NCBI GenBank assembly: GCA_020445745.1
Contig: JAGRGB010000151.1
Coordinates: 1-64,000, forward strand
Reading direction: 5' to 3'
DNA: 64,000 nt
Source: Rhodocyclaceae bacterium
GTDB lineage: Bacteria; Pseudomonadota; Gammaproteobacteria; Burkholderiales; Rhodocyclaceae
The first letter of the stretch is position 1. Each line of letters begins with the position of its first letter. Positions 1 to 8,526 of this stretch are shown piece after piece. The notes under the pieces are model-generated. The model had not been told where the DNA came from. It saw only the letters and a program-made list of their open reading frames with translations, and made no database searches. Made by a program: the position numbers and the translations under genes.

Positions 1-286
1 CCTGTCGAACACCAACCATGAAGAGGAACAGCCCTGCCACCTGCAGCTCAAGGACGCTTCGGTGCCGATCACGCTGAACCTGGCCAAGTACGATGCCCCC
101 GAGCAGCGCTACTGCCCGGCCGGCGTGTATGAGATCGTGCGCGACGATTCCGGCGAAAATCCGCGCCTGCAGATCAACGCCCAGAACTGCGTCCATTGCA
201 AGACCTGTGACATCAAGGACCCGAGCCAGAACATCAATTGGGTGTCACCGCAGGGCGGCGAAGGGCCGATCTACCAGGGCATGTAG
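1..286 (+). CDS. Electron transfer flavoprotein-ubiquinone oxidoreductase, C-terminal part (truncated by window edge)
   Basis: Only the last 94 codons are present; the frame is open to the window edge and stops with TAG at 284-286. The visible tail carries the ferredoxin-like 4Fe-4S ligand pattern of ETF-QO, with CPAGVYE followed by [17 protein letters not shown] and an ending in [10 protein letters not shown], which is very characteristic of this family. The enzyme passes electrons from reduced electron-transfer flavoprotein (fatty-acid and amino-acid oxidation) to the membrane quinone pool. A GTG at 62 is an internal valine, not a start. The identification is firm; nothing can be said about the N-terminal FAD domain. 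Confidence 0.93.
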   Translation, partial: LSNTNHEEEQPCHLQLKDASVPITLNLAKYDAPEQRYCPAGVYEIVRDDSGENPRLQINAQNCVHCKTCDIKDPSQNINWVSPQGGEGPIYQGM

Positions 287-444
287 CGCAGATTCTGCGG
301 CGTCATCGGCGCCGGCCGGGCATCGCCCGCAAGATCCGCTTACACATCCTGCGACGCAGACGGCATACTTCGTCCGACTGCAGCCGGGACGCGGCGCTCC
401 ATGTCGGGTCGCCGCGTTCGACACGCCCGGCCGCGAGGAAAGCC

Positions 445-2940
445 ATGCCCTGCCCTGCCGCCCCTCGACGGAACATCGCGCGCAGCACCGCCGCGACACC
501 CGCCCTCCTCCTTGCGCTGACCCTGGCCGCGCCTGCCCTTGCCGTCGAACGCAACTGGATCGGCGGCGGCGGCGCCTGGCAGGTGCCGGAAAACTGGTCG
601 CCGAGCGGGGCGCCGGAAGCCAACGACAGCGCACGGATCACCTCCGGCGCGAGCATGCTGGCGATCGATGCGATCGTCGGTGCCCTGCTGCTCGACGGCG
701 GTTCGATCGCCGGCCCGGGCAATCTGGATGTCAGCGCAGACGCCGAATGGGGCAGCGGCGCGCAATCCGGCAGCGGACAGACGAGCATTGGCAGAACGCT
801 GACGCTGTTCGGCACCTTCGACAAGATCGTCTCCGGCGGCCGCCAGATCCTTGCCGGCGACACCGTCTGGCACGGCAGCACCGGCAACAACGGGCGTCTG
901 ATCATCGGTACCGGCTCGCGTTTCGTGAACACCGGCCTGTTCCGCGCCGAGCACGAGTTCGACAGCCGCATGGAAGGTGATGGACTGTTCGCCAACCAGG
1001 GCCGATTCGAACTGCGATCGGACACCGCCATCGCCGCCGGCACGGTATTCGACAACCGTGGCAGCGTGGACGTGCAGGCCGGCCGTCTGAGCCTGGGCGG
1101 TGGCGGCGAACACCTCGGCAGTTTCGCGATCGCCGCCGGCAGCCGGCTGGTGTTCGACGGCGGCACCCACGTCTTCCGCGACGGAGCGACGATCGGCGGC
1201 GACGGCACCGTCGAGCAGCAGGCCGGCGTGCTCGCCTTCGATGCCGGCGCCCGCATCGACGGCTCGACGCCGCTGGATCTGTCCGGCGGCAGGCTGCAAC
1301 TGGCCGCTGCCCAGGCCCTGGACAGCTTCCAGCAGCATGGGGGCATCGTCGAGGGCCCGGGCATGCTGACCGTCAGCGGTCCGGCCGAGTGGCGCGGCGG
1401 CGCCCACCGCGATGCTGCCGAAACCCGCTTCGACGGAGCGCTGACCCTCGACGGCACTGGCGACAAGACCATCTCCGACGGGCGCCACGTGCTCGCCGTC
1501 GACACCACCTGGCAGGGCAGCACCGGCAACAACGGCCGCGTGGTCATCGCCACCGCTTCGCGCTTCACCAGCACCGGCGTGTTCCGCGAGGCCCAGGAGT
1601 TCGACAGCCGCATCGAGGGCGCGGGGCGCTTCGTCAATCAGGGACGGTTCGAAAAGACCTCCGACGCCACCACCACCCTCACCACCCGCTTCGACAATGC
1701 CGGCCACGTCGCGGTGGCGGCCGGTCAACTCCGTGTCGCCGGCGACGGCGCCCACGACGGCAGCTTCGAGATCGCCGCGGGTGGCCGCCTCGCGTTCGAC
1801 GGCGGCACCCACGTCTTTCACGACGGCGCCGCGATCGGCGGTGCGGGCATCCTCGAACAGGCCGCGGGCATCCTCGACTTCGAAGCCGGCGCGCGCATCG
1901 CCGACACGCCGCCGCTGGAACTGTCCGGCGGTCTTCTCAGGCTGGCCGAGAGCCAGACCGTCGGGAGCCTGACCCAGAGCAGCGGCATCGTCGAAGGTCC
2001 CGGCGACCTGATCGTCGCCGGTCCGGCCGAGTGGCGCGGTGGCGCCCACCGTGACGCCGCCGTGACCCGATTCGACGGCCCGCTGACCCTCGATGGCACG
2101 ACCGACAAGACGATCTCCGGCGGTCGCCAGGTGGTGGCCGGCGACTCAAGCTGGCGGGGCAGCACCGGCAACAACAGCCGTCTCGTGATCGGCACCGATT
2201 CGCGCTTCACCAACAGCGGTGTGTTCCGCGAGGCACAGAAATTCGCCAGCCGCATGGAGGGCGCCGGCCGCTTCGTCAACCGGGGGCGCTTCGAAAAGAC
2301 GTCCGACACGCTCACGGTGATCGGGCCGGTCTTCGACAACCCGGGCCGCATCGAAGTGCTGGCCGGCACCCTCGAACTGTCCAGCGCGTTCGACAACGCC
2401 GGCATCGTCTCGGTCGCCGATGGCGCGCGCTTCGCGGCCGCTTCGACCTTCGACAACGGCGGCACGCTGACCGGGGACGGCAGTTTCGCCAGCCGCGCCG
2501 GCCGCGGCATCGTCAACCGGGGCCGGATCGAACCCGGCACCCACGGCACAGGAAGTCTGGCGATCGACGGCGACCTCGCGCTCGAGACGGGCGGCGTGCT
2601 GGCCTTCGAGCTGACCAGCACGTCCGACTTCGATCGATTGCTGGTGGACGGCATCGTGTCGATTGGCGGCGAGCTGTCGATCCTGCAACTGGGCTACGTG
2701 CCCCGCCTCGCGGACAGCTTCGTGCTGGCGAGCTTCTCTGCCGCAGTCGGCTCCGCCGCGTTCGAGTCGATCAGTTGGGCGGGCTTCGCCGACGGCGTGG
2801 CATTCACCGCCAGCATCCATCCGGACAGCATCACGCTGACCGTCACCGCGGTTCCCGAGCCGGGCCAGTACCTGATGATGCTCGCCGGGCTTGCGCTGAT
2901 CACCGGCGTCGCGCGGCGCCGCCGCGGTTCTGGTCGTTGA
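445..2940 (+). CDS. PEP-CTERM sorting-domain protein with three 214-residue repeats
   Basis: The product is 831 aa. The ATG at 445 is chosen because a GAGGAAA ribosome site lies just before it and because it opens a clean Sec signal peptide (basic start, Leu/Ala-rich core, cleavage after APALA near residue 34). The mature part is Gly/Asp-rich beta-type sequence resembling autotransporter passenger repeats (many GRFVNQGRF, VFDNRG and GTHVF-like strands). The C terminus is a textbook PEP-CTERM signal: VPEPGQY, a hydrophobic segment (LMMLAGLALITGVA) and RRRR. In known systems exosortase/EpsH recognises this tail and the protein goes to the surface or exopolysaccharide matrix. No exosortase gene lies in the window. 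The function of the repeats is unknown. It stands alone, with no obvious operon partner. Confidence 0.88.
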   Translation: MPCPAAPRRNIARSTAATPALLLALTLAAPALAVERNWIGGGGAWQVPENWSPSGAPEANDSARITSGASMLAIDAIVGALLLDGGSIAGPGNLDVSADAEWGSGAQSGSGQTSIGRTLTLFGTFDKIVSGGRQILAGDTVWHGSTGNNGRLIIGTGSRFVNTGLFRAEHEFDSRMEGDGLFANQGRFELRSDTAIAAGTVFDNRGSVDVQAGRLSLGGGGEHLGSFAIAAGSRLVFDGGTHVFRDGATIGGDGTVEQQAGVLAFDAGARIDGSTPLDLSGGRLQLAAAQALDSFQQHGGIVEGPGMLTVSGPAEWRGGAHRDAAETRFDGALTLDGTGDKTISDGRHVLAVDTTWQGSTGNNGRVVIATASRFTSTGVFREAQEFDSRIEGAGRFVNQGRFEKTSDATTTLTTRFDNAGHVAVAAGQLRVAGDGAHDGSFEIAAGGRLAFDGGTHVFHDGAAIGGAGILEQAAGILDFEAGARIADTPPLELSGGLLRLAESQTVGSLTQSSGIVEGPGDLIVAGPAEWRGGAHRDAAVTRFDGPLTLDGTTDKTISGGRQVVAGDSSWRGSTGNNSRLVIGTDSRFTNSGVFREAQKFASRMEGAGRFVNRGRFEKTSDTLTVIGPVFDNPGRIEVLAGTLELSSAFDNAGIVSVADGARFAAASTFDNGGTLTGDGSFASRAGRGIVNRGRIEPGTHGTGSLAIDGDLALETGGVLAFELTSTSDFDRLLVDGIVSIGGELSILQLGYVPRLADSFVLASFSAAVGSAAFESISWAGFADGVAFTASIHPDSITLTVTAVPEPGQYLMMLAGLALITGVARRRRGSGR
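655..2400 (+). repeat. Tandem in-gene repeat, period 642 bp
   Basis: Equivalent codons fall at 838, 1480 and 2122, exactly 642 bp (214 codons) apart. Approximate units are 655-1296, 1297-1938 and 1939 to about 2400, the last incomplete. Each unit holds GRQ-LAGD-W, GSTGNN, SRF-NTGVFR and GRFEKTSD-like blocks. Units two and three are more alike than either is to unit one. Confidence 0.85.
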
Positions 2941-3173
2941 GCGTGAGAGCCGGCGGCGTGTTCGCCCGGCTCGACGGCCGCCGGGAATGCTGCCGTCGAT
3001 GCCGGCCACGACTCGACTACTTGCCTGTCTGAACGCGGGTAGGCCCAATCCGTACCGATGACTGCCGGCGCGACCTCACCGGTCGACACTTCCTTGGCTG
3101 CATGTTCGCCGAGGGCCTGTCGCGCCGGCGTGTCGCGAATTCGATCGCAGTACGTGCCTTCAGACTTGCCTCC

Positions 3174-3947
3174 TCACGGACAAACGACGCCGGCACCATT
3201 CGGCTGACCGGTGATCGCCTCGTTGACGCACACTTCGTTGAATCCGCACTGGGGATGCTTGAATCCGTTCGGTGCTTCGCCATCCGCCAGATAGTCGATG
3301 TTGTCCGTTCCGCCGACAACCCCCGCGGGCACGTGATCCAGCCCGAGCGCCTGACGCACGCGCCACGCGACGTTGTGGTCGGCGCACGACGTGTCGCCGC
3401 TGACCCCCAGGGCACCGACCTTGACGCCGTCGGCATCATACAAGGCCAAGCCACCGCCAAAAACATTCACGCCGCCGATGCGCTTCTTTTGCATTGGATC
3501 CACCGACGTTCCGAAATTCGCACTGCTGCCGAGATAGGCGATCTTGGTGTCCACCGGATTGCTGTGCTGCAATCCGTACAGCGACCCGCCGGGCTGCACC
3601 GCCGAGTAAATATTGGCCGTGGATAGAGACAGGCCATTCGAAATACTGAACGCATTCGCGGTGTTGGCCTTTTGCGCCGAGATCACACGGCTGCCGAGCC
3701 AGATATCGGTGATGCTTGCGGGATCACCGGTCTTGGTCACCGCGCAGACTGAGCCATCGACATCGACTATGGTGGCCCACATATTGAAGTCCAGACCTCC
3801 GTTGGTCACATTCGGGGCAACCGAAGAAACCAGTGCGTTCGTGAGATCGGCATGCATGACGGGGCAGCCGCCGAGCGCCGGGACGGCCCAGACCGCGCCA
3901 ATCGCCAGAAAGGCAGCAGCGCGCCTCATTTTCATTTGTGCATTCAT
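3174..3947 (-). CDS. Secreted heme-degrading-domain (GlcG/HbpS-like) protein
   Basis: The product is 257 aa. The start at 3947 is preferred over an upstream ATG at 3992 because a GGGAG site sits eight bases before it and translation then begins with a signal peptide (MNAQMKMRR, then a hydrophobic core ending VPALGGC). The LGGC could be a lipobox, so this may be a lipoprotein. The C-terminal half has the GlcG/HbpS fold signature: GGGLALYDADGVKVGALGVS followed by D-CADH-VAWRVR. Members of the family bind heme or small ligands and are found secreted or cytoplasmic. The N-terminal half (about residues 35-130) is longer than in the minimal 140-residue domain and I do not recognise it. No partner genes lie beside it. 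Confidence 0.7.
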   Translation of the reverse strand: MNAQMKMRRAAAFLAIGAVWAVPALGGCPVMHADLTNALVSSVAPNVTNGGLDFNMWATIVDVDGSVCAVTKTGDPASITDIWLGSRVISAQKANTANAFSISNGLSLSTANIYSAVQPGGSLYGLQHSNPVDTKIAYLGSSANFGTSVDPMQKKRIGGVNVFGGGLALYDADGVKVGALGVSGDTSCADHNVAWRVRQALGLDHVPAGVVGGTDNIDYLADGEAPNGFKHPQCGFNEVCVNEAITGQPNGAGVVCP

Positions 3948-4728
3948 TTCAGTCTCCCTTCCTCGAGCAATCGAAGACCCTTCCTCTGGCAAATGGACTG
4001 GTTACATTCGCCTTGGAATACCTTTTCCGGGCGCCGGAAATCGTCAGGACGAAGTAAGCGTGCCGGTGGCGACCGTTGCGTTCATCGGCTGCCAATCAAC
4101 GCATCGATTTAAGACCCCAGAATTTCATACTATTTCGGCACCATTCATTGTCAAGACGCAATTCGACCTGGCGTCATGCGGGCCCGGGATAATATCAATC
4201 TGGGATTTGCTCCCTTGGCGAAAGTATTATCAGAATATACGGACGCACTCATGTGGTCAGCGGCCACGCTGGCGTTGCGATCAATATATCCAGAGTTCTA
4301 TTTGAATTCGCATAACGTATTGAAATTGATCGATCCGCGATTCTTGACACTTTTGCTGCGGGGCATCTTGGGCGGATACCGGCAGTGAAATCGATCTCTG
4401 CATTTTTTCTGTTCCGGGCTGGGCATAGTGAATCCGCCGGCGTCGTCTCGATGGTGGCGAAGCGGTTCGCAATACGGCGGTGTAGGGCGGCGCCGACCAG
4501 TCGCTCATCCGAGGACGGGCTTCGTCGATCCTTGCTCCACATGTGCGAAAGGCACAGGCAGCGTCCAGCGCCCGCAAAGATCCGTCGCGTGTGACAAGGT
4601 CCCCGCGACACCACCGACGAACATCATCTCGCCATCGATAGGTGCTTCGGGCGGCTGGGCGGCACAAGACCACCGCCGACACGGTGCCGCGGTCGGTACC
4701 GTGCAATCGACCTTCACGTCCAAAGTGC
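3948..4728. other. Gap with a lower-GC patch, no convincing gene
   Basis: This 780-bp gap lies between the heme-domain gene and the LacI-type regulator, whose 3' end marks its right edge. Bases about 4100-4400 are clearly richer in A+T than anything else nearby. Short open frames exist on both strands, including a 70-codon one at 4176-4388 with a protein-like composition but no ribosome site. None shows a recognisable domain or the strong GC-third-position bias of the neighbours. It may be a decayed or transferred remnant. Confidence 0.5.
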
Positions 4729-5817
4729 TCAACCGCGCTGCCCGTCACCCCGCCGGGGAAGCGGCCTAAACGGCCCGGTGGACCGGCCAACGACCATTTC
4801 GGACTCCCACAATTCGCTGGGCGGCGGGGCGTCGGGGCGCATGATGGCCTCGATCAACAGTTGCGCGACGCGACGTCCCGCGGCCCGGATCGACGAGCGC
4901 ATGCAGGTGAAGTACGGCACCTCGCAACGACTCGACGGATGCAGAAAGGATAGATCGTCATCGAAGGCCACCACCGAGACGTCGCGCCCCGGTTGCAGCC
5001 CGGCCTCGTGGAGTCCCCGCGCCACGCCGAGGGCGGTCAGCACGCTGGCGCACAAGATGGCCGTGGGCGCGTTCGACAACATGAGCATATCGCGCATGCG
5101 CCGGTAGCCATAAGGCTCGAGCAATTGATCGGAGAAGATCAGTTGCGGGTCGACCTCGATGCCCGCAGCGCCCAGGGCTGCACGATAGCCCCTCAGCCGG
5201 CAGGCGGCGAAATGGAACACTTCGAGGCCGTTCAGCAGCGCGATGCGGCGGTGGCCGAGACCGAGCAGGAATTCCGTTGCCCGCCCGAACGCACTTTGAT
5301 TGTCGACATCGAGCCAGGTGTAGTGATGGCTGTCGCCGCCACCGCGACCATGCACGACGAAGGGCAGCCCCAGCGCGCGCAGCATCTCGATGCGCGGCTC
5401 ATCCACCAGCGGCCCATGGAGAACCATGCCGTCGACCTTGCCGCGGCTGGCGAGATCCCGATACGCGGCGGCTTCCCCGTCCCGGGTCGAGACCCGCGTC
5501 AGCAGATCGTAGCCGTAGCGCGCGCAGCCTTCGCCGACGCCGGCCTGGAACTCCGACAGGTGCGGATCGATGACCACGCCGTCGTCGAGGGTGACGACGT
5601 TGCCGATCACAGAGGTACGGCCGGTCGCGAGGGAAGCGGCGCTTGCACTCGGCCGGTAGTCGAGCCGGCGAGCCGCTTCGACGACCCGCACGCGGGTGGT
5701 CTCGCTGACCTCGGGGAAGCCGTTCAGCGCCCGGCTGACCGTGGTCTGCGACAGGCCCAGCTGCTCGGCGAGCTGTCGCAACGTGACCCCTCCGGATGCC
5801 TTGCCGCTACCGCGCAT
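4729..5817 (-). CDS. aglR: LacI-family regulator of the adjacent alpha-glucoside importer (AglR-like)
   Basis: The product is 362 aa. The frame extends far upstream, but the ATG at 5817 is preferred because a GAGG site lies five bases before it and the DNA-binding domain then begins at residue 8. The N terminus has the LacI helix-turn-helix (VTLRQLAEQLGLSQTTVSRALNG) and hinge helix (YRPSASAASLATGRT). The rest is a periplasmic-binding-protein-like effector domain (HGRGG, HRRIALL, VSVVAFDDD). It is divergent from the aglEFGK genes, the same arrangement as aglR with the Sinorhizobium agl genes. It probably represses the transporter and itself until a glucoside binds. An operator-like palindrome lies nine bases upstream of its start and a second before aglE. 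Confidence 0.85.
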   Translation of the reverse strand: MRGSGKASGGVTLRQLAEQLGLSQTTVSRALNGFPEVSETTRVRVVEAARRLDYRPSASAASLATGRTSVIGNVVTLDDGVVIDPHLSEFQAGVGEGCARYGYDLLTRVSTRDGEAAAYRDLASRGKVDGMVLHGPLVDEPRIEMLRALGLPFVVHGRGGGDSHHYTWLDVDNQSAFGRATEFLLGLGHRRIALLNGLEVFHFAACRLRGYRAALGAAGIEVDPQLIFSDQLLEPYGYRRMRDMLMLSNAPTAILCASVLTALGVARGLHEAGLQPGRDVSVVAFDDDLSFLHPSSRCEVPYFTCMRSSIRAAGRRVAQLLIEAIMRPDAPPPSELWESEMVVGRSTGPFRPLPRRGDGQRG

Positions 5818-5825
5818 CGCCATCC

Positions 5826-5840
5826 TCAAAACGCTTTGGA
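5826..5840. promoter_or_regulatory. LacI-type operator, regulator-proximal copy
   Basis: The sequence TCAAAACGCTTTGGA contains the 12-mer CAAAACGCTTTG, a near-palindrome around a central CG as LacI-family proteins prefer. It overlaps the leader just upstream of the regulator's ribosome site, which suggests autoregulation. Confidence 0.7.
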
Positions 5841-6002
5841 TATTGTTCGCCACTATGCACCGGGCGCCCCCAGCACTCAAAGAAATTCTCGGGGTGGCCA
5901 CTGCGCCTACACTCGAGCGCCATTTGCGGATCCATCGGGGCGGCCGGCAGTGCGCAGGAAACGCGTCGGCTTGACACCTCGACCCAGTCCGCCCAGACTT
6001 TT

Positions 6003-6016
6003 TCAAAGCGTTTTGA
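6003..6016. promoter_or_regulatory. LacI-type operator, transporter-proximal copy
   Basis: TCAAAGCGTTTTGA is the reverse complement of the regulator-proximal site over 13 of 14 positions. It lies about 115 bp upstream of aglE. Two inverted copies flanking the divergent gap would allow looping by a tetrameric or paired-dimer repressor. Confidence 0.75.
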
Positions 6017-6128
6017 GCAGCCTTCCGCCGTTCTGGCGACCGCTCCCCCGGTCCTGCAGGGCTGTTGCACGACGGCACACCGCGAGCGGTCCGGCGCCGG
6101 TCGGCCCGGCGCAGCGACGGAGGCAGCG

Positions 6129-7478
6129 ATGAAGGGATTCCTGAGGGCCTGGATGCTGTGGCTGGCCCTGATCGGCGCCGCCGGCGCCGCCGGCAACCTC
6201 AAGTTCCGCCCCGGCGAAGGCGCCTTCCACTGGGACAGCTTCGAGGCGCTCGGCAAGATCCGGCTGGACGGCCAGCAGCTCACGGTGTTCGGACCCTGGA
6301 TCGGCCCCGATCAGCCCCTGATCGAGAGTGTCCTCGCCTACTTCGAGGCCGCCACCGGCGCCGATGTCCGCTACACCGGCTCGGATGCCTTCGAACAGCA
6401 GATCCGCATCGACACCGAGGCCGGTTCCGCCCCCAACATCGCGATATTCCCCCAGCCCGGCCTGCTCGGCGATCTCGTCCGACTCGGCAAGGTCGCCCCC
6501 CTCACCGAAGCCGATGCCCGCTGGGTTCGCGACAATTATGCCGCCGGCGAATCATGGGTCGCGCTCGGCAGTTTTGCCGGCCCCGACGGCGGCGAGCATT
6601 TCTACGGCATCTTCTACAAGGTGGACGTCAAGTCGCTGGTGTGGTTCGTGCCGGAGAACTTCGAGGACGCCGGTTACCAGATACCGACCTCGATGGCGGC
6701 GCTGCGCCGGCTCACCGAGCAGATCGCTGCCGATGGCGAAACACCATGGTGCATCGGCCTGGGGTCGGGCAGCGCCACCGGCTGGCCGGCGACCGACTGG
6801 GTCGAGGAGTTGATGTTGCGTTCCCGGCCGGCCGAGGTCTACGACCGCTGGGTGGACCATCGCATGCCGTTCGACGACCCGGCGGTGGTCGCCGCGATCG
6901 ATGCCTTCGGCTGGTTCGCACGCAACGGAAAGTTCGTCGCCGGCGGCGCCGCCGCAGTGGCGACGACCGACTACCGCGATTCGCCGAAGGGCCTGTTCTC
7001 ATCCCCGCCCCAGTGCTACATGCACCGCCAGGCATCGTTCATTCCGTCGTACTTCCCCGCGGACACCGAGATCGGCGCCGACGTGGACTTCTTCTATTTC
7101 CCTGCCGACGACGACCTCCGACTCGGCATGCCGGTGCTCGGCGCAGGCACGGTGGTGGCGATCACCCGGGACAGCCCGGCCGCCCGCGCCTTCATCGAGT
7201 TCCTGAAATCGCCGATCGCCCACGAGGTCTGGATGGCGCAGAAGGGCTTCCTGACGCCGCACAAGGGCGTGAACACGGAGCTCTACGGCGATCCCACGCT
7301 GCGCAAGATGGGCGACATCCTGCGCTCGGCCGACACCTTCCGCTTCGACGCCTCCGACCTGATGCCGGGCGCGATCGGCGCCGGGGCATTCTGGACCGGC
7401 ATGGTCGATTTCGTCGGCGGCAGGCCCGCCGGCGAAGTTGCCGGCCGTATCGAGGCAGCCTGGGAGGCGCTCGAATAG
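6129..7478 (+). CDS. aglE: Alpha-glucoside ABC transporter substrate-binding protein (AglE-like)
   Basis: The product is 449 aa. The ATG at 6129 follows GGAGG by five bases and starts a signal peptide (MKGFLRAWMLWLALIGAAGAAG); the open frame upstream of it is not coding. The mature protein is a family 1 extracellular solute-binding protein. The blocks LTVFGPWIGPDQ, ESVLAYFEAATGADV, QQIRIDTEAGSAPNIAIFPQPG and VEELMLR match the AglE type that captures sucrose, maltose, trehalose and other alpha-glucosides. It is the first gene of aglEFGK and is followed after 28 bp by the permease gene. The substrate is inferred from family resemblance only. Confidence 0.87.
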   Translation: MKGFLRAWMLWLALIGAAGAAGNLKFRPGEGAFHWDSFEALGKIRLDGQQLTVFGPWIGPDQPLIESVLAYFEAATGADVRYTGSDAFEQQIRIDTEAGSAPNIAIFPQPGLLGDLVRLGKVAPLTEADARWVRDNYAAGESWVALGSFAGPDGGEHFYGIFYKVDVKSLVWFVPENFEDAGYQIPTSMAALRRLTEQIAADGETPWCIGLGSGSATGWPATDWVEELMLRSRPAEVYDRWVDHRMPFDDPAVVAAIDAFGWFARNGKFVAGGAAAVATTDYRDSPKGLFSSPPQCYMHRQASFIPSYFPADTEIGADVDFFYFPADDDLRLGMPVLGAGTVVAITRDSPAARAFIEFLKSPIAHEVWMAQKGFLTPHKGVNTELYGDPTLRKMGDILRSADTFRFDASDLMPGAIGAGAFWTGMVDFVGGRPAGEVAGRIEAAWEALE

Positions 7479-7506
7479 CCGGCCCGCGAGACCCACACGG
7501 CAGACC

Positions 7507-8517
7507 ATGCACGCCGCACTACAGGCCCTGCTGACGATCGCGATCGGCGTCGGCGCGTGCGTCGCGTACTTCCGGCTGTCGAACCTGGTCCTCGATCACT
7601 GGCTCCTGCCCGCCAGCGGAGCCAATCGGGCGCGCAACATCCGGCGCGCCAATCTGATCCGGCCATGGTTGTTCCTGGCGCCGGCCCTGCTGGTGCTGGG
7701 CCTGTATCTCGCATATCCGGTATTCGAGACCCTGCGCCTGTCGCTGAGCGAGCGTCTGCCGGGCGGCGGCGATGCCTTCGTCGGTCTCGCCAACTACCAG
7801 CGGATGCTGTCGGATCCCAAGTTCCACGAGGCGCTGCGCAACAACCTGTTGTGGCTGGTGGTGGTTCCGGCCCTGTCAACGGCCTTCGGCCTGCTCGCGG
7901 CCCAGCTCACCGACCGCATCGCCTGGGGCAATCTGGCGAAGTCCCTGGTCTTCATGCCGATGGCGATCTCCTTCGTCGGCGCCGCGGTGATCTTCAGGCT
8001 GATCTATGATGCCCGCCCCCCCGGCCAGGAGCAGATCGGCCTGCTCAATGCGCTCTACCTCGCGCTGGGGGGCGCGAGTCCGAAGGCCTGGCTCACGTTG
8101 CCGCTGTGGAACAACTTCCTGCTGATGGTGGTGCTGGTCTGGATCCAGACCGGGTTCGCGATGGTGATCCTGTCCGCGGCGTTGCGGGCGATTCCGCAGG
8201 AGACCATCGAGGCCGCGATCATCGACGGCGCGAGCCCGTTGCAGATCTTCTTCCGTGTCAAGGTGCCGCAGATCTTCGGCACCATCGCCGTGGTGTGGAC
8301 GACGATCACCGTCGTCGTGCTCAAGGTGTTCGACGTCGTCTATGCGATGACCAACGGCGAGTGGGGCACCCAGGTGCTGGCCAACTACATGTACAACAAG
8401 CTCTTCCGTGCCAGCGACTGGGGTGTCGGCTCGGCATCGGCGATCGTGATCATGCTGCTGGTGACCCCGATCCTGGTGTGGAACGTCGTCAACGCGCGTC
8501 GGGAGATGCGCCGGTGA
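7507..8517 (+). CDS. aglF: Alpha-glucoside ABC transporter permease AglF
   Basis: The product is 336 aa, a MalF-type inner-membrane permease. The ATG at 7507 opens a hydrophobic first helix (ALLTIAIGVGACVAYFRLSNLVL). The segment NLIRPWLFLAPALLVLGLYL and the EAA loop EAAIIDGASPLQIFFRVKVPQI, which docks to the ATPase, are both visible. The stretches FMPMAISFVGAAVIF and LVWIQTGFAMVILSAALR are typical of AglF. It lies between aglE and aglG, and its stop is only nine bases from the next ATG. The ribosome site is weak, so translation may depend on aglE. Confidence 0.9.
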   Translation: MHAALQALLTIAIGVGACVAYFRLSNLVLDHWLLPASGANRARNIRRANLIRPWLFLAPALLVLGLYLAYPVFETLRLSLSERLPGGGDAFVGLANYQRMLSDPKFHEALRNNLLWLVVVPALSTAFGLLAAQLTDRIAWGNLAKSLVFMPMAISFVGAAVIFRLIYDARPPGQEQIGLLNALYLALGGASPKAWLTLPLWNNFLLMVVLVWIQTGFAMVILSAALRAIPQETIEAAIIDGASPLQIFFRVKVPQIFGTIAVVWTTITVVVLKVFDVVYAMTNGEWGTQVLANYMYNKLFRASDWGVGSASAIVIMLLVTPILVWNVVNARREMRR

Positions 8518-8526
8518 GACGTGCCG

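Larger units (their letters stand above)
5818..6128. other. Divergent control region between aglR and aglE
   Basis: This 311-bp gap holds two operator-like palindromes 177 bp apart and no gene. I cannot place -35/-10 elements with confidence; a weak AT-rich stretch (GGATATTGTTCGCCACTATG) lies at about 5838-5857. Confidence 0.6.

Noticed and set aside
303..2049. Long reverse-strand open frames under the PEP-CTERM gene
   Set aside because: They arise from GC-rich codon bias on the opposite strand; no domain and no ribosome site, and the plus-strand gene has signal peptide and sorting tail.
4281..4790. 169-codon reverse frame and a 75-codon reverse frame at 4505-4732
   Set aside because: No recognisable domain, poor ribosome sites and mixed composition; they overlap the end of the LacI-type gene. 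Kept only as possible remnants.
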